Shown here piece after piece: positions 29,943-39,525 of a DNA stretch of 64,000 bases. A model generated the notes under the pieces. The model had not been told where the DNA came from. It saw only the letters and a list, made by a program, of their open reading frames with translations, and made no database searches. Positions within the stretch are counted from its first letter, which is position 1; each line of letters begins with the position of its first letter. Position numbers and translations under genes: made by a program. The DNA lies in NCBI GenBank assembly GCA_024280885.1, contig JAJRPF010000071.1:62001-126000 (forward strand), given 5' to 3'. Source of the stretch: Planctomycetota bacterium. Lineage in GTDB: Bacteria; Planctomycetota; JAJSAM01; JAJVHW01.

Positions 29943-32900
29943 ATGAGTACCCACATCTCCGATCACGACCGCGACGAGCTGCTCGCCTATCTCTACGGTG
30001 CGCTCGACGATGACGAACGCGCGTCGCTCGAAGAACGCCTGCGCACCGACGACGCGTTACGGGCAGCGCTCGACGCGGCGCGCGCTGAGCAGCGTCTGCT
30101 CGGCGAAGCCGCCGTGATCGATGCGGACGACTTCCAGCTCGACACGCAAGCGGCAAGGGGCCGCATCTTCACGTTGCGCGGATCGCTGGTCGCCGCCGCC
30201 ATACTCGTCACCGTCGGTCTCTCCACACTTGGCTACCGCGAGGTCCAGCGTTCACATTTCACGGAGCGCTACCCGGTGGTCGCGGTCGTCGGGCCCACGT
30301 CGTTCGTCCCGGAGAGCACGGTCGAATACGAAGTCACCGTCACGGATCTTGACGGCGACGGGCAAGCGGGAACCGTCGCGGCGAAGCTCGTCGACGGCAA
30401 CGGCACGGTTCAATCCACTGTCGAGGCCCGTGTGGACGACGACGGCCGCGCGCTCCTGCGGTTCATGCCGGAGTCCACGCGCCCGGGCGAGGAGTACACG
30501 GTCGTCTTCGAGACCGAGTTCGCACGCAAGAGCGCGCAGACCGTCCGGCTCGGCGCCGACCTGCGCGACACCACCCGGGTCATCACCAGGATCGCGACGG
30601 ACAAGCCGGTCTACCGGCCCGGCGACACCATTCGCATGCGCGGCGTCGCGCTGGAGTCTCTCCGACTCCTGCCCGCCGGCGATGTTCCGCTGCGGATGCG
30701 TCTCTTCGACCCGCGCGGCGGTGTTGTCATGGACCGCGAGATGCCGTCCAAGACCGGCGTCACTGCGTGGGAGTACGAACTCGAAGAGAACGCTGCGGGC
30801 GGTGCATATCGCCTGGAGATCGCGGGTGCCGAAGGCGACGAGGGGCGCGTCGCCCCGGCCTCGATCGAAGTGCCGGTGCGGGCGTACCGCGTGCCGCGCC
30901 TGACGTTCGACATCGCGCTCGATCGCGACTCGTACGGCCCTGGCGACGAGGGCTTCGCGTGGGTCGCGGTCGAACGCGTCGAAGGCGGCGCGCCTGCGGG
31001 CGCCGCCGTCACCACGACACTGCATGTGGATGGTCGCGCGACACAGACACAGACCTTCCGCCTGGACTCACGCGGCGCTCTCGCCGTGCCCTTCCGCATT
31101 CCCACGGAGGTGGCGGAAGGTCGCGTGCGACTCTCTCTCTCGGTGGACGATTTGGGCTCTGTCGAGGGCCACGCCAAGACGGTGCCCGTCGCGCTCGGCC
31201 GCGTCAAAGTCGAACTATTCCCCGAGGGCGGCGACCTCGTCGCAGGCCTGCGGAGCCGCGTGTACTTCCGCGCCACGACGCCGAGCGGGGCGCCGGCCGA
31301 CCTCGCGTTCAACGTGCGCGGTGCCGACGGAGTCGTCGCAGCAGCGCGAACCGACGTGCACGGCATGGGGGTCTTTGAGATCACGCCCGACGTGGGCGTC
31401 AGGATCAACCTGAGCGCAACGTCGCCCGCGGGGATCGAGATTGCATCGGAGTTCCCGCAGATCAACGAACGCGGCGTGGCCATGCGGGCGTTGAACGAGG
31501 TCACAGCTGCCGGTGCCCCGGTACGTGTCGAGTTGACGTCAAGCGAGAGCGGTGTGCACGTCGTGACGGCCACGGTCCGCGGGACGCAGGTGGTCACGCG
31601 GCGTGTGGAGCTCACAGCGGACACAGCGCAGACCGTCGAACTCGATCTGGACGCGTCGAAGACCCTCGGCGGCGTGGTGCGCGTGACCGTCACGCGCGCC
31701 GACGGATCCCCCATCGCCGAGCGCCTCGTCTATCGCGAACCAGCGCGCGGTCTGAAGGTGACACCGACGACAGAGCGTGCGCGCTACGGCCCGCGCGAGT
31801 CGGTGAACGTAACCGTCCACGTCAGCGACGAGAACGGACGGCCAGCGTCGGCCATCCTCGGCGCACACGTCGTCGACGAGGGCGTGGTCGCGATGGCCAG
31901 CGGCGACTCGATCCCGATGCCGCTGCACTTCCTGCTCGGTATGGAGGTGGACGAACTCGAAGACGCCGATCTCTACGCCGGAGCGCCCGGATCGGCGCAT
32001 GCGATCGATCTCCTGCTCGGCGTCCAGGGCTGGCGGCGCTTCGCCTGGAAGAGCGCCGACGAGTTCCTTGCAGATCATCCGGAGAGCGGCCCGCGGATCA
32101 TCGGCGTCGCGCGTACGGATCTGCCGGTGACGGTCAGCAACGGGAACCGCGCGCGATCCGCGATGCGGCGCGACATGCGCCGCGTGAACGACAAGGCGGG
32201 CGCCACAGCGTTGCTCGCGGGTATCGCCTTCCTCTTCTTCGGCGGCATCGTCGTCGGCATGCGCTCGGTGTGGTTGCACCGTCCGTTCGCGGCGATCGGT
32301 GGGTTCGCGGTGCCGACGCTGCTGGTGGGGTTGGTCGTCACGGCGGTCGTCATGTCGAACTCTGGCATGCCCATGACCGGCGGCGCCGACATGGCCGTCG
32401 CGCGGGCAGTCAACGAAGCCATCGGGCTCCCAAATGAGGAGATTGCACACTCCGCCGCGACCGACGACTGGGACGCCGGATCGGTCGACCTCGTTGAATT
32501 GGAGGAGGAGATCGCGAGTGATACTGCCGGCGGCGGCGCGGTGCGCATCGATGAACTGCGTAAACTGCTCGGCCGGATCGCCGTCGCGGACGAAGAGGAC
32601 GCGGACGCGATGCCGCGCGACGGGCTCTTCGCGAACGACGACGAATTCGCAGCCGACGCGAAGAAGCGTGATCTCCTGTTGATCCTCACGCGCGAGTACG
32701 TACACCGCGCGGCGGAGTGGAACGGCGTCCGCGAGGACTTCGCCGAGGTCCTCTACTGGCGCCCGATCCTCATCACCGACGAGAACGGCACAGCGACGTT
32801 CTCGTTCGACACGCCAGACTCCGTCACGCGCTTTCGCGTCGTGGTCGAAGCCCACGACGGTCGGGGTGCGCTGGGCGACGGGCACATGACGTTCGAGAAC

Positions 32901-34808
32901 CGCGTCCTCTTCTACGCCGAGCCGAAGTTGCCGATCGAGGTCGCCGCTGGTGACCTACTCGACTTGCCGGTGTCGCTGGTCAACGACGGCGTCAAAGTCG
33001 CGAACGTCTTCGTAGACGTGACCTCCGACTCTGAACTCCTGCGCAACACCGTCTCGGAAGGCGCACGGCCGGGAGCGCAGGTAGCCGCGGGGACACGCAC
33101 GCGCGTCACCGTCCCGTTCACCGTCGGGCAGGGTCGTGGCAGCGCGAATTTGCGCTTCACCGCGCGCACCGAAGATGGCCGCGAGGACATCTCCCTTCGC
33201 ACGGTCGCGGTGGTCCCGCGCGGCTATCCGATGACGATCTCGAAGAGCGGCGTAGTGACGACTCGCGCGACCGCCGAAATCATCCTGCCCGACGAGTACG
33301 ACCGCACGTCGTTGCGCGGTGGATTGCGCGTCTACCCATCCACGCTGGCAACACTGGTAGATGGCTTGGAGGGAATGCTGAGTGAGCCGGGCGGCTGCTT
33401 CGAACAGGCGTCCTCCACCAACTACCCGAACGTCCTGGTCCTTGGCTACCTGCAACAGAGTGACATGGTCGAACCGGCGGTCGCGAAGCGCGCGCAGGAG
33501 TTGCTCGGTCAGGGCTACAAGCTCCTGACGGGCTACGAGTGCGAGAGCGACGGCTACGAGTGGTTCGGCGCGGACCCTGGCCACGAGGCGCTCACGGCGT
33601 ACGGCCTGCTCGAGTTCGCCGACATGGCGAAGGTCCATGATGTCGATCCGGCGATGCTCGATCGCACACGACAGTGGTTGCTCGACCGGCGCGACGGCGC
33701 GGGCGGGTTCACGATCCAGCAGCGTTCGCTCGATACGTTCGGCGGCGCGCCGAAGGGCGTGACCGAGGCCTACATCGTATGGGCGCTGACCGAAGCCGAT
33801 CCGACGACCGATGTCGCCGCCGAACTGACCAACTTGGAACGGCGCGCCCGCGAGTCAGACGACGCGTACACGATCGCGCTCGCCGCATTGGCGCTCGACA
33901 ATCGCTCGCAACCGGGAACGGTGGCGATGCTCAACCGACTCGCGACGCTCCAGAAGCCGGACGGCAGTATGACCGGGGCCAAGACGTCGATCACGTCGTC
34001 GAGTGGCATCAATCTGGACGTCGAGACGGCTGCCCTCGCGGCGCTCGCGTTCGACCGAAGCACGGAGCATCTCGCGAACGCCGAAGCAGCGATCCGCTTT
34101 ATCCTGGAGCAACGCCAGAACGGGCGCTTCGGCGCCACGCAGGCGACGATCCTCGCGCTGCGTGCGCTGACCGCGCACGCGCAGGCATCACGCACGACAA
34201 CGAGCGATCTCGATCTCGAGATCTTTGTCAACGGCAATGTCGTGGCGACGCGTCACGTCCCGGCGGGAACGCCAGGAGTGCTCGACTTCGGCGACGAGGT
34301 CCTCCCCGTCTTGCGCGCCGGAAAGAACACGTTCGAGATCCGCGCGAACGGCGCCGAAGCGCTGCCGTGGGCCGTGACGATCGGCTACCACTCACTCGTG
34401 CCAGCAACGGACCCCGCGTGCCCCGTCACGGTGACGACGTCGCTGGCGAACGACACCGTGACCGAGGGCGCGAGCGTCGACTTGACAGTAATCGTCAGCA
34501 ACACGACCGACAAGCCACTCGCGATGACGATCGCACGCATCGGCTTCCCGGCCGGACTCGAAGCACGTGTCACGCGCCTCGACGAGTTGAAGGAAGCGGG
34601 CGAGATCGACTTCTACGAAGTCCGCCCACGCGAAGTGACGCTCTACTGGCGCGGCATGCGCGCGAGCCAGACGCGCACGATCACGATGGACTTCGCAGCA
34701 GCCATCCCTGGCCGCTTCGAAGGCCCCGCCACATCGGCCTACCTCTACTACGCCGACGACGCCAAACAGTGGTCCGCCCCCCTGGCCCTGACCATCAAAG
34801 CCAAATAG
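29943..34808 (+). CDS. Anti-sigma-like / alpha-2-macroglobulin membrane fusion protein, 1621 aa
   Basis: Residues 1-78 (DRDELLAYLYGALDDDERAS and a following helix) resemble the N-terminus of membrane anti-sigma factors but lack the zinc HxxxCxxC motif. Residues 81-97 are a membrane span. Residues about 110-730 are beta-rich macroglobulin-type domains (for example DKPVYRPGDTIRMRGVALES, the MG2 hallmark). Two more spans (about 753-773 and 783-804) enclose a short loop, so the rest returns outside. The C-terminal part has an A2M core (YWRPILITDENGTATFSFDT) and a thioester site PGGCFEQASS (Cys1152, Gln1155), then an alpha-helical thioester domain and a final receptor-like beta domain. Size and thioester position match bacterial alpha-2-macroglobulins such as E. 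coli YfhM. The usual partner penicillin-binding protein is absent; instead the gene follows an ECF sigma factor by 9 nt. Confidence 0.85.
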   Translation: MSTHISDHDRDELLAYLYGALDDDERASLEERLRTDDALRAALDAARAEQRLLGEAAVIDADDFQLDTQAARGRIFTLRGSLVAAAILVTVGLSTLGYREVQRSHFTERYPVVAVVGPTSFVPESTVEYEVTVTDLDGDGQAGTVAAKLVDGNGTVQSTVEARVDDDGRALLRFMPESTRPGEEYTVVFETEFARKSAQTVRLGADLRDTTRVITRIATDKPVYRPGDTIRMRGVALESLRLLPAGDVPLRMRLFDPRGGVVMDREMPSKTGVTAWEYELEENAAGGAYRLEIAGAEGDEGRVAPASIEVPVRAYRVPRLTFDIALDRDSYGPGDEGFAWVAVERVEGGAPAGAAVTTTLHVDGRATQTQTFRLDSRGALAVPFRIPTEVAEGRVRLSLSVDDLGSVEGHAKTVPVALGRVKVELFPEGGDLVAGLRSRVYFRATTPSGAPADLAFNVRGADGVVAAARTDVHGMGVFEITPDVGVRINLSATSPAGIEIASEFPQINERGVAMRALNEVTAAGAPVRVELTSSESGVHVVTATVRGTQVVTRRVELTADTAQTVELDLDASKTLGGVVRVTVTRADGSPIAERLVYREPARGLKVTPTTERARYGPRESVNVTVHVSDENGRPASAILGAHVVDEGVVAMASGDSIPMPLHFLLGMEVDELEDADLYAGAPGSAHAIDLLLGVQGWRRFAWKSADEFLADHPESGPRIIGVARTDLPVTVSNGNRARSAMRRDMRRVNDKAGATALLAGIAFLFFGGIVVGMRSVWLHRPFAAIGGFAVPTLLVGLVVTAVVMSNSGMPMTGGADMAVARAVNEAIGLPNEEIAHSAATDDWDAGSVDLVELEEEIASDTAGGGAVRIDELRKLLGRIAVADEEDADAMPRDGLFANDDEFAADAKKRDLLLILTREYVHRAAEWNGVREDFAEVLYWRPILITDENGTATFSFDTPDSVTRFRVVVEAHDGRGALGDGHMTFENRVLFYAEPKLPIEVAAGDLLDLPVSLVNDGVKVANVFVDVTSDSELLRNTVSEGARPGAQVAAGTRTRVTVPFTVGQGRGSANLRFTARTEDGREDISLRTVAVVPRGYPMTISKSGVVTTRATAEIILPDEYDRTSLRGGLRVYPSTLATLVDGLEGMLSEPGGCFEQASSTNYPNVLVLGYLQQSDMVEPAVAKRAQELLGQGYKLLTGYECESDGYEWFGADPGHEALTAYGLLEFADMAKVHDVDPAMLDRTRQWLLDRRDGAGGFTIQQRSLDTFGGAPKGVTEAYIVWALTEADPTTDVAAELTNLERRARESDDAYTIALAALALDNRSQPGTVAMLNRLATLQKPDGSMTGAKTSITSSSGINLDVETAALAALAFDRSTEHLANAEAAIRFILEQRQNGRFGATQATILALRALTAHAQASRTTTSDLDLEIFVNGNVVATRHVPAGTPGVLDFGDEVLPVLRAGKNTFEIRANGAEALPWAVTIGYHSLVPATDPACPVTVTTSLANDTVTEGASVDLTVIVSNTTDKPLAMTIARIGFPAGLEARVTRLDELKEAGEIDFYEVRPREVTLYWRGMRASQTRTITMDFAAAIPGRFEGPATSAYLYYADDAKQWSAPLALTIKAK

Positions 34809-34872
34809 CCAACGTCGGATAACCATCCCCAGACCGGGTCTGTTTTCGCGCCTTTTGCGCCTAGAGGGTGGC

Positions 34873-34921
34873 GACCGGGGGCTGCGGAACCGGATAGGAG
34901 CATCCGCGAAGCCCCTCGGTC
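34873..34921. other. Strong hairpin between macroglobulin fusion and next gene
   Basis: GACCGGGGGCT pairs with AGCCCCTCGGTC (one bulge), and an inner GCGGA/TCCGC stem continues the helix. No T-run follows. It could be a terminator-like or leader structure for the gene that begins at 34965. Confidence 0.45.
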
Positions 34922-34964
34922 ACGAAGGCCCTGAGGGCGGCTGATTGGGTTAGATTCCGTCTCC

Positions 34965-35489
34965 ATGATCGGAACGCCGCTCCGCCTGCTGATGCTTGCC
35001 CTCGCCGTGACCGTCGGCGTACTGGGGGTGCGCGTCGGTAAGCCAGTCATCGGTGGGATGGGGGCCTCGGTCGCGGCAACGCTCCTGCTCACATGGATCC
35101 GCTACGCCGGGGTCATGGCGGCGGGGCGTCACTACCGCGCGGGTCGCAAGGGCGCGGCGTGGCGAGAGCTCGGGTTCGTGCCCTTCCATGGGCGCCTGCT
35201 GCAGAAGAGCCATCGCGCGTACTTCCTGCTGCTGCGGGCTGCATGCCTGCTGGATCAGGAGGAGTGGGCCGCGGTTCTTCGCGAAGGCGACGCCGTGCTC
35301 ACACTCAAGGACATCAAGGCCGCCAACTACTCGACGGCGCACGGCGCGCTCGGCCAGGCGCGACTCCACTTGGGCGAGATCGACGCCGCCGAGGTGCACC
35401 TCATCCAGGCGCGTGACATCCCCCACAAGCCCGCCACCGATCGCCTGCTCCTGCGGCTGGAGACCGGCATCAAGAAAGCGCGCGCGTAG
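34965..35489 (+). CDS. Two-span membrane protein with TPR-like tail, 174 aa
   Basis: Two membrane spans lie at residues about 4-22 (PLRLLMLALAVTVGVLGV) and 28-44, separated by a short loop. The cytoplasmic 125 residues are helical with TPR-like pairs (AYFLLLRAACLLDQEEWAAV, NYSTAHGALGQARLHLGEID). No family is recognised. The gene stands between the macroglobulin fusion and a convergent thioredoxin-fold gene. Function unknown. Confidence 0.6.
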   Translation: MIGTPLRLLMLALAVTVGVLGVRVGKPVIGGMGASVAATLLLTWIRYAGVMAAGRHYRAGRKGAAWRELGFVPFHGRLLQKSHRAYFLLLRAACLLDQEEWAAVLREGDAVLTLKDIKAANYSTAHGALGQARLHLGEIDAAEVHLIQARDIPHKPATDRLLLRLETGIKKARA

Positions 35490-35540
35490 GACCGACGCGA
35501 CCACGTCAACGCGGCGCGCGGCGCGAACGAGTTCGAGCGC

Positions 35541-36542
35541 TCAGAGCGAATCGAGCAAGCGCTGCGCGCGCTTCGCGTGAACGCTGCCCTTCGCCTGCTT
35601 CAGGACGCGCCTCAGGATGAGCTGCGCGGGCCGCGTGCGGCCCTTCTCGATCAGCCCCTTGACCTTCACGATGTCGTCGCCTGCGGCGAGATCCCTCGCC
35701 GCAGCAGCGTCGGCGCGGATCGCCGTCGCCTGCGCTGCGGCGCCCTCGCCACCGTCCATGCCCTCGAAGCGCGACGCGAAGTCGGCGAACATCTCCCAGG
35801 CATCCCAGTAGCGCCCGGCCTCGGCGAGTGCCTCCGCATCGGTGAGCCACGAGGCACGTCGCGCGTCCACGAACTCGATCAGTCCATCGGCCCAACGCTT
35901 CGTCACCTTGTCGAGGCTCTCGCGCACATCGACGAGCGCCTGCCGCGCCGCCGACCACTTGCCGTCCGCGAAGAGTCGCTCCTGGGCCGCCAGCGCGACA
36001 GGAAAGTGGAGCGGCGGCGTCCGTATCCCCTTCATATGGGGTCGAATGCCAGCGTCCTTCAGCGCCTGCGGATGACCGGACCAGAGCACCTTCGCATCAG
36101 GCGAGAGCAAGACGGCGTGCGGGAGTCCCGGCACGGACAACGCCGTACTCAGCTTCTCGTACTCGGGCGTTGGCAACGCGGCGCAGGCGAACTCGACGGC
36201 ATTCTCCTCCGTCCAAGCCTCGATCGCGTCGAGCGCGCCCTCGGCGACTGACAGCACGGTCAGTCCGCGCCCGGCCCAGCGGTTCTCGGTCTTGTTGAGA
36301 TGCGGTACAGCGGTCGCGCAGCGCTCGGACCATGGTGCGAAGAACGTGAGGAGTACGAGACGTCCTTCCAGATCGCCGAGTGGGTGCTTCGTCGCGGGCA
36401 TATTCACCACACCCGCCGCCACGACGTCCGGAACTGTCGGCTCTTCTTGCGCATCCGCTCGCGGAACGAAACCACCGCTGGCGATGCCCGCACAGAGCAC
36501 GACAGCACCAACAAGACGGAGCGGACGAGAGATGCACATCAT
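35541..36542 (-). CDS. Exported thioredoxin-fold protein lacking the first active-site Cys, 333 aa
   Basis: The signal peptide (VVLCAGIASGGFVPRADAQ) is followed by a TlpA/AhpC-TSA-like domain: LEGRLVLLTFFAPWSERCAT, GLTVLSVAEG, VPGLPHAVLLSPDAKVLW with the cis-proline region. The canonical WCxxC motif reads W71-S-E-R-C75, so the nucleophilic first cysteine is Ser. It cannot act as a normal thiol-disulfide oxidoreductase; a monothiol or binding role is likely. The C-terminal 150 residues are helical (TPR-like) and end in a basic helix. The start overlaps the recQ stop by ATGA, so the two are co-transcribed although functionally unlike. Confidence 0.75.
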   Translation of the reverse strand: MMCISRPLRLVGAVVLCAGIASGGFVPRADAQEEPTVPDVVAAGVVNMPATKHPLGDLEGRLVLLTFFAPWSERCATAVPHLNKTENRWAGRGLTVLSVAEGALDAIEAWTEENAVEFACAALPTPEYEKLSTALSVPGLPHAVLLSPDAKVLWSGHPQALKDAGIRPHMKGIRTPPLHFPVALAAQERLFADGKWSAARQALVDVRESLDKVTKRWADGLIEFVDARRASWLTDAEALAEAGRYWDAWEMFADFASRFEGMDGGEGAAAQATAIRADAAAARDLAAGDDIVKVKGLIEKGRTRPAQLILRRVLKQAKGSVHAKRAQRLLDSL

Positions 36543-38653
36543 CCGAGACTCTCCTCGCCGCTCCCGGCACGCAGGATCGCAAGTATGTCGTCGCCGAAGC
36601 GCTCGATGCGTGTGGGGCCGATGCCCGGCACTCCCGCAAGTTCGGCCTCGGAGTCAGGACACGTCATCGCAAGCGCGGCAAGAGTTCGATCGTTGAAGAT
36701 CGTGTACGCGGGCTTACCCGCCTCGCTGGCGCGCTCGAGACGCCATGCGCGCAAGCGATCCGCGCGATCGACCGCGACCGGATCGGCGCCGTCGAGCGCC
36801 GGTGGCGCCGCAGCGCGCTTCCGCGATCCTCGACTCGTCCGAGAGGGTCCGGGAACGAGTTCCGGGATCGAGATTCGCAGCTCGGGATCGTCGCGCATGA
36901 CTCGCACGCCTTCGGGAGTCAGACGTAGGACCGCGCCGGAGCCCGGTCCGTCGAGTGAACGCCTCTCCAGAAGTCCTTCGTCCGCAAGCGACTCCAGCAG
37001 ATCCCCCACCGTGCGCACGGGCAGTTGCTTGAGCATGCCGTGCGTCGGCAAGTGATCGAGTCCGGCATCGACGACCGCCTTCGCACGCGAGCCGGTCAGG
37101 AATTGCGCGAGCCGGCTGCGGCCATAGCGATTATCGACGCGCGCGATCCCCGAGAGCGCAATCCGCACCGTCCGACGATCTTCGGCGGAGAGGTCCCGCG
37201 CCGGAGGACGCCCGATCTCGAGACATCGATCGCACGCACCACAGTGATCTTCGGCCTCGTCGCTGCCGAAGTAGCGCAACACGTAGGCGCGCCGACACGT
37301 CGAGCCCGCGGCGTAGCCACAGATCGTGCGCAATCGCTCCTCGTCGGCGCGACGCTTCTCGCGCAGGTGTTCGAAGTCAACTGGTGACGAGCCGTCGGCA
37401 GGTGGCTCGCCGAGCGCGAAGAGGAGTTCGCCCGTGACCGGGTCGAGGTCGCGCGTGAGAGCACCCTTCGAGACGAGGAGCCGCAGCGCCGTGGCCACGG
37501 ATCGGTCGTTGGACGACCGCGCGGCCTGCGTCAGCTCGACGGACGAACGCGACCCGAGTTGCAACTCGTTGAGGATCGCGTGAAACACCGCGGCCTCGGG
37601 ATTGTCGCCATCCATGAACCACTGCTGATGACGCACGTCGGCGTAGTTGTAGAGCAGCACACAATCGGCGGGATCGCCGTCGCGCCCGGCGCGTCCGGCC
37701 TCCTGGTAGTACGCCTCGACGCTGCCCGGCAAGTCAAAGTGCACGACGAGCCGGATGTTCGCCTTGTCCACCCCCATGCCGAACGCGTTGGTCGCGGCGA
37801 TCGCATCCAAGTCGCCGCGCATGAAGCTCTCTTGCACGCGCGACCGCTGCGCGCTGTCGAGCCCTGCGTGGTAGGCCGCCGCGCGCAGTCCGCTCTCGGC
37901 CATGTGTCGCGCCGACTCCTCCACCCGCTTGCGCGTCGCCGCGTAGACGATGGCCGGAGTGCCCGCCGTGGCGATCGCCTCGTCCAGCAATTCGAGTTTA
38001 TGGGCGACGCCGGTCGGCCGCCGGACGATCAACCGCAAGTTCGGGCGCTCGAACCCGGCCACGAAGACGCGTGGGTCCGCGAGCGCAAGCTGGCGCACGA
38101 TATCGCGACGCACGCCACTCGTCGCCGTCGCCGTGAATGCGGCTGTCGGCGGCGACCCGATCATTGCCCGCAGTTCACCGAGCCGCGCGTAGTCAGGCCG
38201 GAAATCGTGGCCCCACTCCGAGATGCAATGGGCCTCGTCGATCGCCAAGCGCGCGACGTTCATACCGTTCAGCGCGTCCTGGAACCGCAGGTTTGCCATG
38301 CGCTCAGGCGCAACGTAGAGGAGGTCGTAACCGCCCGCGGCGCACTCGCGCAGGCGCTCGTTCTGCTCCCGCCCGGTGAGCGTCGAGTTGATAAAGGTCG
38401 CCCTATGACCGCGCGCATGGAGCGCATCGACCTGGTCCTTCATGAGCGCGATCAAGGGGCTGACGACGAGCGTCAGGCCATCGAGGAGCATCGCGGGAAG
38501 CTGGTAGCAGAGGGATTTGCCCCCGCCGGTCGGCATGACGGCCACCACGTCGTCGCCTTGGAGCACGGCTTCGACCACATCACGTTGACCGTCACGAAAG
38601 GCCGGGTGGCCAAATCGTTCGAGGAGTTCGCGGTCGAGGTCGGGGCCGTTCAC
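36539..38653 (-). CDS. recQ: ATP-dependent DNA helicase RecQ, 704 aa
   Basis: This is a 3'-to-5' DNA helicase for recombination and replication repair. Motif I MPTGGGKSLCYQLPA, motif II DEAH (RLAIDEAHCISEWGHDFRPDY), the RecQ aromatic-rich loop and motif VI YQEAGRAGRDG are intact. The zinc-binding RQC subdomain is seen as CGYAAGSTCRRAYVLRYFG, HCGACDRC. A winged-helix part and a C-terminal HRDC domain (DRLRAWRLERASEAGKPAY) complete the full-length plan. ATG 38653 (MNGPDLDRELLERFGH) is a normal RecQ N-terminus. Confidence 0.95.
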   Translation of the reverse strand: MNGPDLDRELLERFGHPAFRDGQRDVVEAVLQGDDVVAVMPTGGGKSLCYQLPAMLLDGLTLVVSPLIALMKDQVDALHARGHRATFINSTLTGREQNERLRECAAGGYDLLYVAPERMANLRFQDALNGMNVARLAIDEAHCISEWGHDFRPDYARLGELRAMIGSPPTAAFTATATSGVRRDIVRQLALADPRVFVAGFERPNLRLIVRRPTGVAHKLELLDEAIATAGTPAIVYAATRKRVEESARHMAESGLRAAAYHAGLDSAQRSRVQESFMRGDLDAIAATNAFGMGVDKANIRLVVHFDLPGSVEAYYQEAGRAGRDGDPADCVLLYNYADVRHQQWFMDGDNPEAAVFHAILNELQLGSRSSVELTQAARSSNDRSVATALRLLVSKGALTRDLDPVTGELLFALGEPPADGSSPVDFEHLREKRRADEERLRTICGYAAGSTCRRAYVLRYFGSDEAEDHCGACDRCLEIGRPPARDLSAEDRRTVRIALSGIARVDNRYGRSRLAQFLTGSRAKAVVDAGLDHLPTHGMLKQLPVRTVGDLLESLADEGLLERRSLDGPGSGAVLRLTPEGVRVMRDDPELRISIPELVPGPSRTSRGSRKRAAAPPALDGADPVAVDRADRLRAWRLERASEAGKPAYTIFNDRTLAALAMTCPDSEAELAGVPGIGPTRIERFGDDILAILRAGSGEESLG

Positions 38654-38694
38654 GGAGCGAGGTTACATGCTCGAACGGACCAAATCAGGTTCGC

Positions 38695-39525
38695 TCAGGT
38701 CAGGAAGAGCTCAGCGCCTCCCGGGGGCGTGGCGCCGGCCCGGACAGCTCGCTCTACGAGCGCTCGGATCGCAGTCTCGCCCTCGTCGCCGTAGCCCGCT
38801 GAGAACTCGTTCACGTAGAGGTCGATATGCGCGGCGGTGACGCCATCCTGCAGTTCCTGAGCGTGCTCGCGGACGTACTCACGCGAGAGCGAAGGCGCGG
38901 CGCGCGCGATCGCCAGGCTCTCCCCGATCCACGCTTCGAGGCTCCGCGCGAGACCGGAATCGACGTCCCGGCGCACGAAGATGCCGCCGAGAGCGACCGG
39001 GAGCCCCGTCTCGGCCTCGAAACGCGCCCCGAGATCCTCGACCCGATGGAGTCCGCGCTCGGCGTACGTGAAGCGCAGCTCATGGATGATGACCGCGGCG
39101 TCGGCATCCCCCCGCTCGAGCATGCGCGGCGCCTCGTCGTAGCGCACCGAAGGCGTATCCCGCACGTCGGGGTGGAACGAACGAAAGAGCAGCGCTGCAG
39201 TCGTCAGGTCGCCCGGCAGCAGGACGCGCCGTCCCGAGAGTTCACCTGGCGAGAGCGGTTCGCGCGCCACGACGAGCGGACCGTTCCCGCGGCCGAGCGC
39301 GCCCCCCGTCCGTAGCGCGACCCAGTCAGCGCGATGCCGAGCAAACGCCGCAAAGCTGGCCTTGGTCGCCTCGATCGCGCCATCGCGAAGGAGTGCGTTC
39401 AGCTCCTCGACATCGGCCATAATAGGCTCGATTTCGACGTCTCCGGTGTCCACAAGACCGTGCAGGAGCGCGTGGAAGATGAACGTGTCGTTGGGACACG
39501 GCGACAGGCCCAGGCGCAGCTTCAC
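38695..39525 (-). CDS. mqnD: 1,4-dihydroxy-6-naphthoate synthase (MqnD), 276 aa
   Basis: MqnD converts cyclic dehypoxanthinyl futalosine to 1,4-dihydroxy-6-naphthoate in the futalosine route to menaquinone. The N-terminus LGLSPCPNDTFIFHAL is a family signature, as is GRGNGPLVVA in the middle; the fold is periplasmic-binding-protein-like and the length matches MqnD. Its start overlaps the stop of mqnB by ATGA. Menaquinone made this way serves anaerobic or microaerobic respiration, which fits the molybdoenzyme at the window's right end. Confidence 0.92.
   Translation of the reverse strand: MKLRLGLSPCPNDTFIFHALLHGLVDTGDVEIEPIMADVEELNALLRDGAIEATKASFAAFARHRADWVALRTGGALGRGNGPLVVAREPLSPGELSGRRVLLPGDLTTAALLFRSFHPDVRDTPSVRYDEAPRMLERGDADAAVIIHELRFTYAERGLHRVEDLGARFEAETGLPVALGGIFVRRDVDSGLARSLEAWIGESLAIARAAPSLSREYVREHAQELQDGVTAAHIDLYVNEFSAGYGDEGETAIRALVERAVRAGATPPGGAELFLT

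Noticed and set aside
34828-34844. Short palindrome followed by TTTT after the macroglobulin fusion gene
   Set aside because: CAGACCGGGTCTG cannot form a hairpin with a usable loop, so it is not an intrinsic terminator.
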